From: Chitinispirillales bacterium
GTDB taxonomy: Bacteria; Fibrobacterota; Chitinivibrionia; Chitinivibrionales; Chitinispirillaceae
DNA length: 40,505 bases
NCBI GenBank assembly: GCA_031281485.1
Contig: JAITFI010000032.1
Coordinates: 1 to 40,505 of the forward strand
Direction: 5' to 3'
Shown: in pieces, positions 1 to 8,970 of the stretch
How the letters are laid out: each line of letters starts with the position of its first letter
How positions within the stretch are numbered: the stretch's first letter is position 1
Notes under the pieces: generated by a model
Database searches by the model: none
What the model was told of the DNA's origin: nothing
Seen by the model: the letters and a program-made list of their open reading frames with translations, nothing else
Position numbers and translations under genes: made by a program

Positions 1-363
1 GAGGCCGCAAACGGCGGCGGAATGCTGGATCACGACGCCTCTCCCGAAGGGGCGATGCTTGGAGGAAACTTAAAAAATGATAAAGATAGAGAACCCATGA
101 AAACATATCTCAAGATGCAGAATCCGTTGACCCACATCTCGGCGAACACGCCGCCCATATATATGTTGCACGGCACCAGCGATAATTTGGTTCCCTGGCA
201 GCAGTCTGAAATAATGGTGAACAAAGTCAATAGTTTTGTCGCCAACAAGGCAAAATTCAACAAAGTCAGCGGAAGACAACACGCGGACTTCGAGGGTGTT
301 ACTGCCGCATCAACGAAAGAGATACTTAACTTTTTGGACAATGCGCTTGGGATTCAAAGGTAA
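1..363 (+). CDS. Alpha/beta hydrolase (esterase-like), C-terminal part
   Basis: The reading frame is open from base 1, so the start and the nucleophile-serine part lie outside the window; about 120 residues remain. Two motifs typical of the end of an alpha/beta-hydrolase fold are visible: HGTSDNLVPWQQSE, where the Asp after HGTS is the expected acid of the catalytic triad, and RQHADFEG, carrying the expected catalytic His. This layout matches the BD-FAE / acetyl-xylan-esterase-like families that remove acyl groups from plant polysaccharides. The neighbouring secreted GH43 enzyme fits a hemicellulose role, but the substrate is inferred. A hairpin terminator follows at 432-463. Confidence 0.75.
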   Translation, partial: EAANGGGMLDHDASPEGAMLGGNLKNDKDREPMKTYLKMQNPLTHISANTPPIYMLHGTSDNLVPWQQSEIMVNKVNSFVANKAKFNKVSGRQHADFEGVTAASTKEILNFLDNALGIQR

Positions 364-431
364 TGGGGCCGTTGGGTAAAAAAAACCTTTTTTTTCGGCA
401 ATGCGCTATGATTTGTATTATATTATTAATC

Positions 432-463
432 ACGGCTCTTCTATTCCTGAAGAGCCGTATTTT
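432..463 (+). terminator. Rho-independent terminator after the esterase gene
   Basis: A perfect 10-bp stem, ACGGCTCTTC at 432-441 with GAAGAGCCGT at 449-458, encloses a 7-nt loop and is followed by ATTTTAT. It lies between the esterase stop and the GH43 promoter. Confidence 0.7.
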
Positions 464-507
464 ATATACGCGGCGCTGTAATTTCACAACATCGGCGCTA
501 TCCGCGC

Positions 508-516
508 TGATATAAT
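508..516 (+). promoter_or_regulatory. Extended -10 promoter of the GH43 gene
   Basis: The sequence TGATATAAT is a perfect extended -10 element (TG-N-TATAAT). No good -35 hexamer is seen at the right distance. Transcription would begin near 523, giving a short leader with the Shine-Dalgarno sequence TTGGAGG just before the ATG at 536. Confidence 0.5.
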
Positions 517-535
517 CATTGAACTTGGAGGCGTT

Positions 536-2239
536 ATGGCCATCCCCCGAATGCTGTTTTTGATAACCGCAGCCGTACTATCCGCGCACACGGCGTTCGC
601 GGCGAACCCGATCCTTCGGCAAAAGTATACCGCCGACCCCAATCCGTTTGTTTGGAACGACAGGCTTTACGTCTACGCTTCTTACGACAACAATAACCCA
701 TCTAGTAGCGGTTACGACATTAAATTCTATACTCTAATGTCCTCGGACGACATGGCTAACTGGACAGACCACGGCGAGGTGTTCAGCGTGGGGCGCGACG
801 GGCCGTCGGGATATAATCAGGCTTACGCTCCGGGAGCCGCGGTGAAGGACAATAGGGTCTACCTTTATATTCCTAACGGCGGGAGCGGAATAGGAGTCGC
901 TACGGCTGTCCGTCCCGAAGGCCCGTTCACCGGCGGGAAAACGCTTATAACGGGCAACGCGGCGAATAATACCAACGTCCCGTGGCTTTTTGACCCCGCC
1001 GGATTTGTTGATACCGACGGTCAAGGGTATATATATTTCGGCGGCGGCCCGGCGGACGGCAACCCGGGGCCCGGCTCAAACCTGCGCGCGGCGAAGTTAG
1101 GCGGCGATATGATGAGCGCGACGTGGCCGGCAACAACCATTACCGGCACAACCAGATCGTTTGAGGCCGCGTATATGCACAAAAACGGCAGCACATACTA
1201 CTTTACTTTTTCCCAAAACTTCACCAACGGCTCAGCCGACATCGCTTATATGACGGGTACTAATCCTATGGGGCCTTTTACGTTCAAAGGCACGATGCTG
1301 CCGAACAGCGCTTCCGGCGGCGGCAATAATCACGCGGGGGTTGTGCAGTACAAGAATAATTGGTACGTTTTTTACCACGACCGCAAACTCAGAAAAACAA
1401 ACAACGTTAGCAGCGGTGAGTACAGGAGCGTGAGCGTGGACAAATTGGAGTACAACACAGACGGCACAATGAAGCAGGTAGTAGCTACGGACGCCGGCCC
1501 CGATCAGATAAAAAAACTTAATCCCTACGATACAATTTTGGCGACGACCATCCACACGCAATCCGGCGCCATAAAGACGGCGATATGCAGCGCTCCCAGT
1601 CCCGGCACCATCAGCAACAGCAACGCCAATAGCGCGGGTACCGCCGGAGATAGAAATGTGATGCTTATTTCAATAGCGAATAACAGTTGGGTTCGTCTAA
1701 AGGGCGTTGACTTCGGAACGGCCGGAGCCGCGAAATTCTACGCGAGCGCGGCAAGCGCTTCCGCGGGCGGCTCAATTGAAATCAGAACCGGCAGTCAAAC
1801 AGGAACGTTAGTCGGAACCTGCAACATAGGGGCTACAGGCGGCTTGACGACATGGAAAACAATTGAGTGCGACATTTCAAATTGTACCGGCGTAAAAGAC
1901 TACCTATACCTTGTGTTCAAAGGGACGGGAACGGATCAATTCCGCCTCAGGTGGTATAAGTTCGGCGGCGCCATTGAAATTTCACCGGAAACGCCGACAT
2001 CAGTCGCGAACGTCGGCGGTACACATGTCCGTAAACCTTTCTCTATAAACGTGCGTGGAAAAACGTTGTTTATAACGGCGGCCTCGCCTACCGTTGTTGA
2101 GATTTACAACATTAAAGGCGGCAAAATAACAAGTTTGAATATATCCGGCGCAACGCGGACAGTGAACTTATCTTTGCCCGACGGCGTGTATTTTGCCAAG
2201 GCTCGCGGGATACCGAATGTGAAGTTCGTAGTGAGATAA
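536..2239 (+). CDS. Secreted GH43 glycosidase with CBM6 and C-terminal sorting tail
   Basis: The 567-residue protein begins with a signal peptide (about 1-22, cleavage after AHTAFA). The five-bladed GH43 domain follows to about residue 325, with the three expected acids: Asp34 in TADPNP (general base), Asp153 in WLFDPAGF (pKa modulator) and Glu210 in TRSFEAAY (general acid). Residues about 335-475 resemble a CBM6 beta-sandwich (NSWVRLKGVDF, GGSIEIRTGSQTG, YLYLVFKG). Residues about 485-567 form a tail resembling type IX secretion sorting domains (VEIYNIKGGK, LPDGVYFAKA). Activity on arabinoxylan or xylan is likely from the family; exact specificity cannot be read. TTGGAGG lies 5 nt before the ATG. 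Confidence 0.88.
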   Translation: MAIPRMLFLITAAVLSAHTAFAANPILRQKYTADPNPFVWNDRLYVYASYDNNNPSSSGYDIKFYTLMSSDDMANWTDHGEVFSVGRDGPSGYNQAYAPGAAVKDNRVYLYIPNGGSGIGVATAVRPEGPFTGGKTLITGNAANNTNVPWLFDPAGFVDTDGQGYIYFGGGPADGNPGPGSNLRAAKLGGDMMSATWPATTITGTTRSFEAAYMHKNGSTYYFTFSQNFTNGSADIAYMTGTNPMGPFTFKGTMLPNSASGGGNNHAGVVQYKNNWYVFYHDRKLRKTNNVSSGEYRSVSVDKLEYNTDGTMKQVVATDAGPDQIKKLNPYDTILATTIHTQSGAIKTAICSAPSPGTISNSNANSAGTAGDRNVMLISIANNSWVRLKGVDFGTAGAAKFYASAASASAGGSIEIRTGSQTGTLVGTCNIGATGGLTTWKTIECDISNCTGVKDYLYLVFKGTGTDQFRLRWYKFGGAIEISPETPTSVANVGGTHVRKPFSINVRGKTLFITAASPTVVEIYNIKGGKITSLNISGATRTVNLSLPDGVYFAKARGIPNVKFVVR

Positions 2240-2521
2240 ATAAATTCTTTTTTAGACGGAAGGCTAAAAAGTCAAAATCTTTAAAATCATTTTCAGACGA
2301 AAGGGCGCGATAAATCGCGCCCTTTCATAGGATATGCGGGGCTAAACCCCGCATATAAAGTCAACGTCAAAAGAAAAAAGCCTTTGACTTTGATTTTGAT
2401 TTTATCTATGCGGGGTTTAGCCCCGCATAGCCTATGAAAGGCGCATTTATGCGCCTTTCGTCTAAAAAAGAATTTAAAGATTTTGACTTTAATCTTTACA
2501 GTAAAGGAACTATTACAAACA
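2240..2521. repeat. Family A nested palindrome, copy A1 (core 2295-2463)
   Basis: The core runs from AGACGA (2295) to TCGTCT (2463). Four hairpins lie inside it: 2299-2326 (GAAAGGGCGCGAT stem, loop AA), 2332-2356 (ATATGCGGGG/CCCCGCATAT, loop CTAAA), 2406-2430 (CTATGCGGGG/CCCCGCATAG, loop TTTAG) and 2436-2459 (GAAAGGCGCAT stem, loop TT). Hairpins 2 and 3 are also inverted copies of each other, so the element can fold as separate hairpins or as one long arm. The centre carries short GTCAA-type repeats, and the flanks are rich in AAAATCTTTAAA. It sits between the GH43 gene and purE. Confidence 0.85.
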
Positions 2522-3016
2522 ATGTCAACAACCCCATTGGTAGGCATAATAATGGGCTCCTCATCCGATTGGGAGACAATGCGAAATACGGCTGATATAT
2601 TGACTGAGCTCTCCGTCCCCCACGAGTCAGAGGTAGTCTCGGCGCACCGCACCCCCGACAAGCTTTTCAGCTACGCTGAGTCGGCGGCGGGGCGCGGGAT
2701 AGAGGTGATAGTGGCCGGTGCCGGCGGGGCCGCGCACTTGCCTGGAATGACCGCCGCCAAAACGTCGCTGCCGGTTATCGGCGTTCCGGTTCAGTCAAAA
2801 GCCTTGAGCGGTATGGATTCCCTCCTGTCAATCGTGCAAATGCCCGCCGGAATACCGGTGGCGGCGATGTCCATAGGCCGCGCCGGAGCGGTAAACGCCG
2901 GATTAATGGCGGCGGCTATATTGGGAAATAAGTATCCGAAGATAAAAGAGGCGTTGGACGGGTACAGAAAGAGGCAGACGGAGAAGGTGCTGGATAATCC
3001 GGACCCCAAAGGGTGA
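2522..3016 (+). CDS. purE: 5-(carboxyamino)imidazole ribonucleotide mutase PurE
   Basis: PurE class I moves the carboxyl group of N5-CAIR to C4, giving CAIR, in de novo purine synthesis; it is cytosolic. The 164-residue length is typical. Family motifs are clear: [13 protein letters not shown] near the N-terminus, [10 protein letters not shown], and the glycine-rich active-site loop [13 protein letters not shown] chose the ATG at 2522 because the protein then begins where the family does; an in-frame ATG at 2483 would put 13 extra residues inside the tail of repeat A1. GTAAAGGA lies about 13 nt upstream, a long spacing. purK follows after 59 bp. Confidence 0.95.
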   Translation: MSTTPLVGIIMGSSSDWETMRNTADILTELSVPHESEVVSAHRTPDKLFSYAESAAGRGIEVIVAGAGGAAHLPGMTAAKTSLPVIGVPVQSKALSGMDSLLSIVQMPAGIPVAAMSIGRAGAVNAGLMAAAILGNKYPKIKEALDGYRKRQTEKVLDNPDPKG

Positions 3017-3020
3017 CGCA

Positions 3021-3063
3021 ATTGTTTGAATTAGGATTAGAAAACAGATTATATGATTAAAAC
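3021..3063. repeat. Family B repeat, short copy B1
   Basis: Between purE and purK lies TTGAATTAGGATTAG followed by AAAACAGATTATATGATT, a degenerate and shortened form of the left arm at 23493-23550, which reads TTAGAAAACAGATTATAGG in the same region. One internal TAGGATTAG unit is missing. Confidence 0.6.
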
Positions 3064-3075
3064 CACCTATAACAA

Positions 3076-4167
3076 ATGACGACAAAAACAACGACAATCG
3101 GCATTCTCGGCGCCGGACAGCTCGCCCGTATGCTCGCTCTCTCCGGGATTCCGCTCGGTTTGCGCTTTGTCACGTTGGACCCCGCGCCCGACGCCTGCGC
3201 CTCGGTAGTGTCTACGCATATTGTCGGGGATTACGGCGACAGGGAAAAGTTGGAGCGGTTTGCCGGGATGGTCGATGTCGTCACCTACGAGTTTGAGAAT
3301 GTTCCCGCGGAAAGCGTTAGTTACCTATCAGAAAGATTGCCCGTCTATCCCTCGCCGAAAGCGCTGGCGATATCGCGTGACAGATTCACGGAGAAAAGTC
3401 TTTTTGTTGAATTGGGTATTCCCACGCCCAAATTTCTCGCTGTGGGCAGCCTTGACGGATTGAAATTGGCGGTAAGCGAGATCGGGCTGCCGGCGGTGCT
3501 GAAGACGCGCACGCTTGGGTATGACGGGAAGGGTCAGTCGGTCATAAAATCCGACGGAGATGTTGATAGCGCGTGGGCGTTGGCGGGCGGCGCGCCGTGT
3601 ATTCTCGAGGCCTTCGTCCCCTTTGCGAGAGAGATAAGCGTCGTGGCCGTGAGAGGCCGCGACGGCGAGGCGCGCTTCTATCCGATTGGCGAAAATACTC
3701 ATTCGGGCGGTATTCTCCGCCATACGATTTGCCGCTTGGGCGACCCGATGCAGTCAGTCGCGGAGGGGTTGGCGAGTCGTTTGCTGGAACACTTTGATTA
3801 TGTCGGTGTCTTGGCGTTGGAGTTGTTTGATGTGGACGGCGATTTAATGGCCAACGAGATGGCGCCGCGCGTCCACAATACCGGGCATTGGTCGATAGAG
3901 GGGGCGCTGGCGAGTCAGTTTGAAAACCACGTCCGCGCGGTGGCCGGATTGCCGCTTGGCGGCACGGAGGCGGTTTGTCACAGCGCCATGGTCAATTTTA
4001 TAGGCGCGATGCCGGCGGCGGCGGAGGTGTTGAGGGTTGACGGGGCGCATCTGCACGATTACGGGAAAGCGGCTCGCGCGGGTAGGAAGCTTGGGCACGC
4101 TACGGTCTGCGGGGAGGGGGAGGAGGCGGTGACGGTCGGGTTGGGCAGGTTGTTGAGGTTACTTTAG
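3076..4167 (+). CDS. purK: 5-(carboxyamino)imidazole ribonucleotide synthase PurK
   Basis: PurK is the ATP-grasp enzyme that carboxylates AIR with bicarbonate and ATP to make N5-CAIR, the substrate of PurE, so the two adjacent genes encode consecutive steps. The 363-residue protein has the N-terminal GILGAGQLARMLA motif, the ATP-grasp segment LPAVLKTRTLGYDGKGQ, and the metal/ATP-binding acidic pair in LALELFDVDGDLMANEMAPRVHNTGHW (the NEMAPRVHNTGHW block is diagnostic). It is of ordinary family length. No strong ribosome-binding site precedes the ATG; the spacer holds repeat B1. It is probably co-transcribed with purE. Confidence 0.95.
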   Translation: MTTKTTTIGILGAGQLARMLALSGIPLGLRFVTLDPAPDACASVVSTHIVGDYGDREKLERFAGMVDVVTYEFENVPAESVSYLSERLPVYPSPKALAISRDRFTEKSLFVELGIPTPKFLAVGSLDGLKLAVSEIGLPAVLKTRTLGYDGKGQSVIKSDGDVDSAWALAGGAPCILEAFVPFAREISVVAVRGRDGEARFYPIGENTHSGGILRHTICRLGDPMQSVAEGLASRLLEHFDYVGVLALELFDVDGDLMANEMAPRVHNTGHWSIEGALASQFENHVRAVAGLPLGGTEAVCHSAMVNFIGAMPAAAEVLRVDGAHLHDYGKAARAGRKLGHATVCGEGEEAVTVGLGRLLRLL

Positions 4168-4294
4168 GCGAAGTATTTGAAAGAGGTATCTGAGACGATA
4201 AACTTTTTGTTATTTTATATTGACTATTGTCTGGAAATTTATTATCTTTTATAAGTTAAGTTATAGTTTGCGGTATTTTTTCTTAGGAGTTTAT

Positions 4295-4489
4295 ATGTTG
4301 AATACTACATATTGTTTAGCTGATTTATTCAAAAATCCGGACGCGCCGTTGACGGATGGACAGCTCGCGGATTGGCCGAAATACATGGCGCAAGCAAATG
4401 ACGACATTTCCGCCTCGAAGGTAGATATCACAGGAGCGGTTGAGGCGCGGATTAAGGAAATAGACAAGAATAGGACAATATGGTTCTAA
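4295..4489 (+). CDS. Small protein of unknown function, first gene of a two-gene cassette
   Basis: A 64-residue acidic protein (MLNTTYCLADLFKN...). The start is set by TTAGGAGT at 4283-4290, five to six bases before the ATG; an earlier in-frame ATG at 4220 lacks such a site. I recognise no domain. The middle (PLTDGQLADWPKYMAQAN) looks helical, and the C-terminal half is a charged helix (VEARIKEIDKNRTIWF). Its stop codon TAA is followed at once by the ATG of the next gene in the same frame, so the two are translationally coupled. Size and order resemble antitoxin-toxin or accessory pairs, but that is inference. Confidence 0.65.
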   Translation: MLNTTYCLADLFKNPDAPLTDGQLADWPKYMAQANDDISASKVDITGAVEARIKEIDKNRTIWF

Positions 4490-5014
4490 ATGTCCAGTTT
4501 TAACTCGCAACAGTGGTTTCCTTTGTTTAGGAAGCTGGCCGCCAAATATTGCGATTACGCAGATAAGAGGTGTATAGCCTTTAGACCCGAGTCTATTGAC
4601 GAAATAGAGCTTGCCTACCCTATACGCCTAAATGCCGTGAAAAATGTTATGTTTTTTGACGATCCGGCTCTCAACCGAATAGACCGTCACAAGATAATAG
4701 CTCTTTATATTCAGTTATTCTTAGAAAAGAAGTTGTTTTGGCTGCGCTCAATTGAAGAACGGGAAGGTAACCCGTCGCCCTCTACGTTACTCATAAACGA
4801 GATATTCTGTATAGACCTGATGCGTATTATACTCCAAGATTGGATAGGAAAACAGTTTGATATTAATAAATTTGAGAGGTACAAATATTCTTTTCTAAAG
4901 CTTTTAGCGTATTATAGAGAGTATAGTGAGCTTCACAAACCTAGTACGTTTAATGCTTTTATTTTTGCACATCTAATCTATTTTGTTGAGAACGAGTTTT
5001 TCATCCATCGTTGA
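4490..5014 (+). CDS. Hypothetical protein, second gene of the cassette
   Basis: A 174-residue protein rich in aromatic and basic residues (MSSFNSQQWFPLFRKLAAKYCDYAD...), predicted mostly alpha-helical, with no signal peptide and no motif I recognise. The start ATG abuts the previous gene's TAA (TAAATG); a weak AGGA lies 13 nt upstream, so termination-reinitiation is likely. Base composition is clearly more AT-rich than in the flanking purK and recG, suggesting acquired DNA. Between it and recG is a 71-bp spacer without a clear terminator. Function unknown. Confidence 0.65.
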   Translation: MSSFNSQQWFPLFRKLAAKYCDYADKRCIAFRPESIDEIELAYPIRLNAVKNVMFFDDPALNRIDRHKIIALYIQLFLEKKLFWLRSIEEREGNPSPSTLLINEIFCIDLMRIILQDWIGKQFDINKFERYKYSFLKLLAYYREYSELHKPSTFNAFIFAHLIYFVENEFFIHR

Positions 5015-5085
5015 CTTTGGTTCAGCGCAAATATTAGTTTTTACACCTGCAATCTATCGTCAACATCTTCATCGGAAACGCTAAG

Positions 5086-7212
5086 ATGGGCAATAAAAAT
5101 AAGGTAGCCGCGTCGCAGTTGGATTTTTTATCTCCTATAACTTATATCCCCAAGTTAGGCCCGAAGCGCGTCGCGGCGCTTGAGGCGGTTGGGATTAAGA
5201 ATATCGAGGAGTTGCTTCGTTATTATCCAGTCAAGTATATAGACAGGTCTAAGGTGATTGACATTAGTGATATCGGTAAAGACGTCAATATTAACAAAGA
5301 CGACAAAATAACGGTAATAGGGACGGTGGACACGGCGCGTCATGAGTTTTACGGCAGGCCTAAGTTTCGCGTTACCGTAAGGGGCGAAGGCGGCGGTGCG
5401 CTTGACGCTTTTTGGTATATTCGCGGTATGAAGATAGGCGTGGGCGAGAGGTTGATGCTTACCGGCGGCGTCACGGTGGGCAAGGGCGGGCGGCCCGTTA
5501 TGATCCACCCTGTTTTTGAGAAGTTGGCCGACGGCGTTGCGGTCAGACCGGTATTGGCGGTCTACGCCATACGTGAGCCGATGCGGGAGGCGGGGGTTAA
5601 CCAGAAGCTTTTGCGTTATGCGATGGAGTGGGCGCTCGGCAATGTCTGTAGTTATCCGCGGTCGCTGCCGGATGTTATCGAAAAAGGGAAGGGTTTTCCG
5701 CCGCTGCGCGACTGTCTTCGCCAAGTGCATCTGCCCGACGATCTTTCGGGGCTTGGCGCGTATAAGGCGCGGCTGAAGTACGAGGAGCTTTACGAGATTG
5801 CGCGGGATTTGCGTTGGAGCAGGCGGAAGTTTGCGCTGCCCGGGTATTCCATGTCGCCGGGGGATTTGGCGGACAGGCTGCGCGCCGCGCTGCCCTTTAC
5901 GCTCACGGAGTCTCAGGAGGCGGCGGTGCGGGTGCTTTACGGCGACGCGGCGCGTCCCGCGCGGATGCACCGGTTGCTGCAAGGGGACGTTGGGTCGGGG
6001 AAGACGGTGACGGCGCTCTTCGCGGCGCTGCCGGCGCTCAACAGCGGTCGGCAGGTGGCTTGGATGGCGCCGACGGAGATTTTGGCCAAGCAGACCAAGT
6101 CCGCGGTGGAGGGGTGTCTTGCCGGTCTGGGGATCCGGGTCGGGTACGTCGGCGCGGGCGACGCGCCGGAGAAGCGGCGGACGCTCGGCGATCTGGCGTC
6201 GGGGGAGCTGCGCTTCGCGGTGGGTACCCACGCTCTCTTCATGCCCTCCGTGAGGTTTCGCAATTTGGGTATGGTGATAATCGACGAGCAGCATAAGTTT
6301 GGCGCGGCGCAGCGTTTGAAGCTGCAGGAGAAGGGTCCGGCGAGCGATTTTCTGCTGATGTCGGCTACGCCCATACCGCAGACCTTGGCCAAGACGCTAT
6401 ACGGCGACCTTGACGTTGTGGAGATCGGGTCGAGGCCCTCCATGGCGCCGGTGTCGACGCATATCGTGCCGGAGGGGAAGCGCGCCGGCATGGAGGGGTT
6501 CATCCTTGAGCGGATAGGCGCCGGGGCGAGGGCGTTTTACGTCGTGCCGAGGATCGATCAGCAGCCGTCGGATGATTCGGAGGATGAGGGCGGCGATGGG
6601 GTGAAGGATGGGGCGCGCGGGCGCAAGGCGGCGGACGGCTGCGATCATTCGGGCGCTCTGCCGGTGAAGACCGTGGACAGCGTCGCGGAGGCGTTGGGCA
6701 GGGGGCCGCTGTCGTCGGCGCCCATACACAAGCTGCACGGGCGGATGTCCGCGGACGAGCGTGACGCCGCTATATGCGCCTTTAAGGATGGGCCGCCGGG
6801 CGTTTTGGTGTCGACCACGATTGTTGAGGTCGGCATCGACGTGGCCGACGCGGCGGTGATGGTCATAGAGAACCCGGAGTTTTTCGGATTGGCGCAGCTG
6901 CACCAGATAAGGGGGCGGGTTGGCAGGGGGAGCGCGGCCTCTCACTGCTTTCTGCTGCCCGGCCCCGGCGCCTGCCGGGACGCGCGGACTATGGAGAGGC
7001 TGAAGTTTTTGTGCGGCTGTTCTAACGGTTTTGAGATAGCGGAGTGGGATCTGCGCAACCGCGGCCCGGGCGACGCGGCGGGGTATAGGCAGTCCGGCTG
7101 GGACGATTTGGCCGCCGCGGATATTCTGGAGGACGCGGGGATGTTCAGAGAGATATTGTCGGAGATGGATATTCTTTTTGCGAAAGATGAGAACGGCGGC
7201 GATCCGCCCTGA
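5086..7212 (+). CDS. recG: ATP-dependent DNA helicase RecG
   Basis: RecG remodels stalled replication forks and branch-migrates Holliday junctions. The 708-residue protein has the N-terminal wedge/OB region (FLSPITYIPKLGPKRVAALEAVGI, then the OB fold), Walker A GDVGSGKT (about 300-307), the DEQH box followed by KFG (about 399), MSATPIPQTLA, and the late helicase motifs STTIVEVGIDVADA and QLHQIRGRVGRG. The C-terminal GPGDAAGYRQSG block is the RecG signature. An acidic, glycine-rich insertion (about residues 490-535, QQPSDDSEDEGGDG and onward) lies between helicase motifs IV and V and makes that loop longer than usual. The ATG at 5086 has only a distant GGAAA upstream. Confidence 0.95.
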   Translation: MGNKNKVAASQLDFLSPITYIPKLGPKRVAALEAVGIKNIEELLRYYPVKYIDRSKVIDISDIGKDVNINKDDKITVIGTVDTARHEFYGRPKFRVTVRGEGGGALDAFWYIRGMKIGVGERLMLTGGVTVGKGGRPVMIHPVFEKLADGVAVRPVLAVYAIREPMREAGVNQKLLRYAMEWALGNVCSYPRSLPDVIEKGKGFPPLRDCLRQVHLPDDLSGLGAYKARLKYEELYEIARDLRWSRRKFALPGYSMSPGDLADRLRAALPFTLTESQEAAVRVLYGDAARPARMHRLLQGDVGSGKTVTALFAALPALNSGRQVAWMAPTEILAKQTKSAVEGCLAGLGIRVGYVGAGDAPEKRRTLGDLASGELRFAVGTHALFMPSVRFRNLGMVIIDEQHKFGAAQRLKLQEKGPASDFLLMSATPIPQTLAKTLYGDLDVVEIGSRPSMAPVSTHIVPEGKRAGMEGFILERIGAGARAFYVVPRIDQQPSDDSEDEGGDGVKDGARGRKAADGCDHSGALPVKTVDSVAEALGRGPLSSAPIHKLHGRMSADERDAAICAFKDGPPGVLVSTTIVEVGIDVADAAVMVIENPEFFGLAQLHQIRGRVGRGSAASHCFLLPGPGACRDARTMERLKFLCGCSNGFEIAEWDLRNRGPGDAAGYRQSGWDDLAAADILEDAGMFREILSEMDILFAKDENGGDPP

Positions 7213-7243
7213 GCGGGCGATGTTTCGGTTCTGTAAAAAAAAT

Positions 7244-7404
7244 TTGCGTTTTGGGTTACGTGAAAATTATATTAGTTGTATTAGAAAGTTCGATACCCAC
7301 AGAATATTTGACCGGAACCTTCGCGCGGCGGGATACGGGCGCTGAGGGGCTTCTGTTATTTATTGGGGTGGGATTTATTCACGTGACCTGTTAAAGGGTA
7401 TCAG
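7244..7404 (+). promoter_or_regulatory. Promoter and long leader of the GT2 gene
   Basis: TTGCGT at 7244-7249 and TATATT at 7268-7273 are separated by 18 bp. Transcription would begin near 7280, leaving an untranslated leader of about 125 nt. The leader holds a GC-rich patch at 7318-7350 that could fold. I do not recognise a known riboswitch in it. AAAGGG lies 7 nt before the start codon. Confidence 0.4.
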
Positions 7405-8970
7405 ATGATCGCTCTCGTTATCGTTTGCTGTTTGTACGTCCTATGCTCCTTGATTTTGCTCGGTTACGGCGTTCAATGTTATGTTCTTACCTATTTTTAC
7501 TTGCGTAAGCGCAAGGGTAAGGCCGCCGCTCAAGAGGAGATCATGAGGCGCTATTACGGCGTCGTCGACGAGTCCGCGTTCCCCAAGGTGGTCACGCAGT
7601 TGCCCATGTATAATGAAAAGATGGTCGCCTGCCGCGTGATAGAGGCGTGCGCGGCCATGGATTACCCGCGTTCGCGTTGCGAGATACAGGTGCTCGACGA
7701 CAGCACCGACGAAACGCGCGAGTACGTCGATCAGACGGTCGAAAAGCTCAAGGCGCAGGGTGTTAATATTAGTGTGATAAGGCGCGAGGATAGGACGGGT
7801 TTCAAGGCCGGGGCGCTCCAGAACGGGTTGCTGTACACCGACGCGGAGTTCGTCGCCATCTTCGACGCCGACTTCGTGCCCACTGTAGATTTCCTCAAGA
7901 AGGCGGTGGCGTTTTTCGCTGACAGGCCTAAGCTCGGGCTTGTTCAGGGGCGCTGGACGCACCTCAACGACAAGGCGTCGCTCATCACCCGCGGGCAGGC
8001 TATGGGCATAGACGGGCACTTCATGGTCGAGCAGGCCGCCCGCAGCTGGAACGGCTGGTTCATGAACTTCAACGGTACGGCGGGCATGTTCCGAATAGCC
8101 GCTATTCAAAGTTGCGGCGGTTGGCAGCACGACACCCTGACGGAGGACATGGACCTCTCCTACCGTATGCAGCTGGACGGATGGGGGACGGAGTACGTGC
8201 CCGGACTCGCCGTGCCCGCCGAGATCCCGGAGGACATGAACGCCTTCAAAAATCAGCAGTTCAGGTGGGCTAAAGGTTCCATACAGACCGCCGCGAAGAT
8301 CATCCCGTTGCTCGTTAAACAGAAGATTCCCCCGTTCAAGTTCATACAAGCCGTGCTCCACCTGACGCACTACGTGGTACACCCGCTGATGCTGATGCTG
8401 GCCATACTCACCATGCCGGTGCTCTTCTTCGTGAAAGTAACGCTCGCCCCGTTATGGATGGCGATAGTCATAGCCTGCATGATCTTGGCGACAAGCGGCC
8501 CCTCCACCATGTACATGGTCTCCCAGCACTTCTTGGGGAAGAAGGTGCGCAAGCAAATACTCCTTATCCCCGCCATGATGCTGATAGGCACCGGCTTGGC
8601 CGTGAACAACGGCAAGGCGGTGATAGAGGCGCTCTTGAAGATAGACTCCCCATTCCACCGTACGCCCAAAAAGGGGCAGGCGAAGATGAAAGCCGGTTAC
8701 AAACCTATAAAAGACGTCACCTGCCTATTCGAGATTTTCCTCGGCTTGTACTGCTTCACAAGCCTTAAGATATTTATGGGCTACACAAACTTTTTGGTCT
8801 CCCCGTTCTTGGCGCTCTACGCCTCAGGATTCTTATTCGTAGGCATCCTATCGATAGTCCACTTCCGCCGTCCGGAGGTAATCGACATGAAGCTGGTACC
8901 GTCGAGAGTTCCGGCCGCGATGAAGACACTGTGTTGTTTGATGCTGTCGTTGTCTTTGATCTTTAGATAG
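7405..8970 (+). CDS. Membrane GT2 processive polysaccharide synthase (cellulose/mannan synthase-like)
   Basis: The 521-residue protein starts with a membrane segment (about 1-33), followed by a cytosolic GT2 domain carrying the processive synthase signature: DDS (98-100), DAD (154-156, UDP/metal binding), TED (246-248, catalytic base) and QQFRW (284-288). Several hydrophobic segments follow at about 310-430 and 440-520. This is the CesA/CslA/BcsA-like plan without a PilZ domain. It most resembles stand-alone beta-glucan or glucomannan synthase-like enzymes; the sugar made is not readable. No partner secretion genes lie next to it. Repeat A2 follows directly. Confidence 0.85.
   Translation: MIALVIVCCLYVLCSLILLGYGVQCYVLTYFYLRKRKGKAAAQEEIMRRYYGVVDESAFPKVVTQLPMYNEKMVACRVIEACAAMDYPRSRCEIQVLDDSTDETREYVDQTVEKLKAQGVNISVIRREDRTGFKAGALQNGLLYTDAEFVAIFDADFVPTVDFLKKAVAFFADRPKLGLVQGRWTHLNDKASLITRGQAMGIDGHFMVEQAARSWNGWFMNFNGTAGMFRIAAIQSCGGWQHDTLTEDMDLSYRMQLDGWGTEYVPGLAVPAEIPEDMNAFKNQQFRWAKGSIQTAAKIIPLLVKQKIPPFKFIQAVLHLTHYVVHPLMLMLAILTMPVLFFVKVTLAPLWMAIVIACMILATSGPSTMYMVSQHFLGKKVRKQILLIPAMMLIGTGLAVNNGKAVIEALLKIDSPFHRTPKKGQAKMKAGYKPIKDVTCLFEIFLGLYCFTSLKIFMGYTNFLVSPFLALYASGFLFVGILSIVHFRRPEVIDMKLVPSRVPAAMKTLCCLMLSLSLIFR

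Noticed and set aside
2293-2661. Open frame across repeat A1 and the purE start
   Set aside because: It reads through hairpins and is a by-product of the palindrome.
5155-6294. 379-codon minus-strand open frame inside recG
   Set aside because: Arg/Pro/His-rich shadow of GC-rich recG; no motifs.
7274-7404. Cyclic-di-GMP or other known riboswitch
   Set aside because: The conserved core sequences of riboswitch classes I know are not present; only a foldable GC-rich patch is seen.
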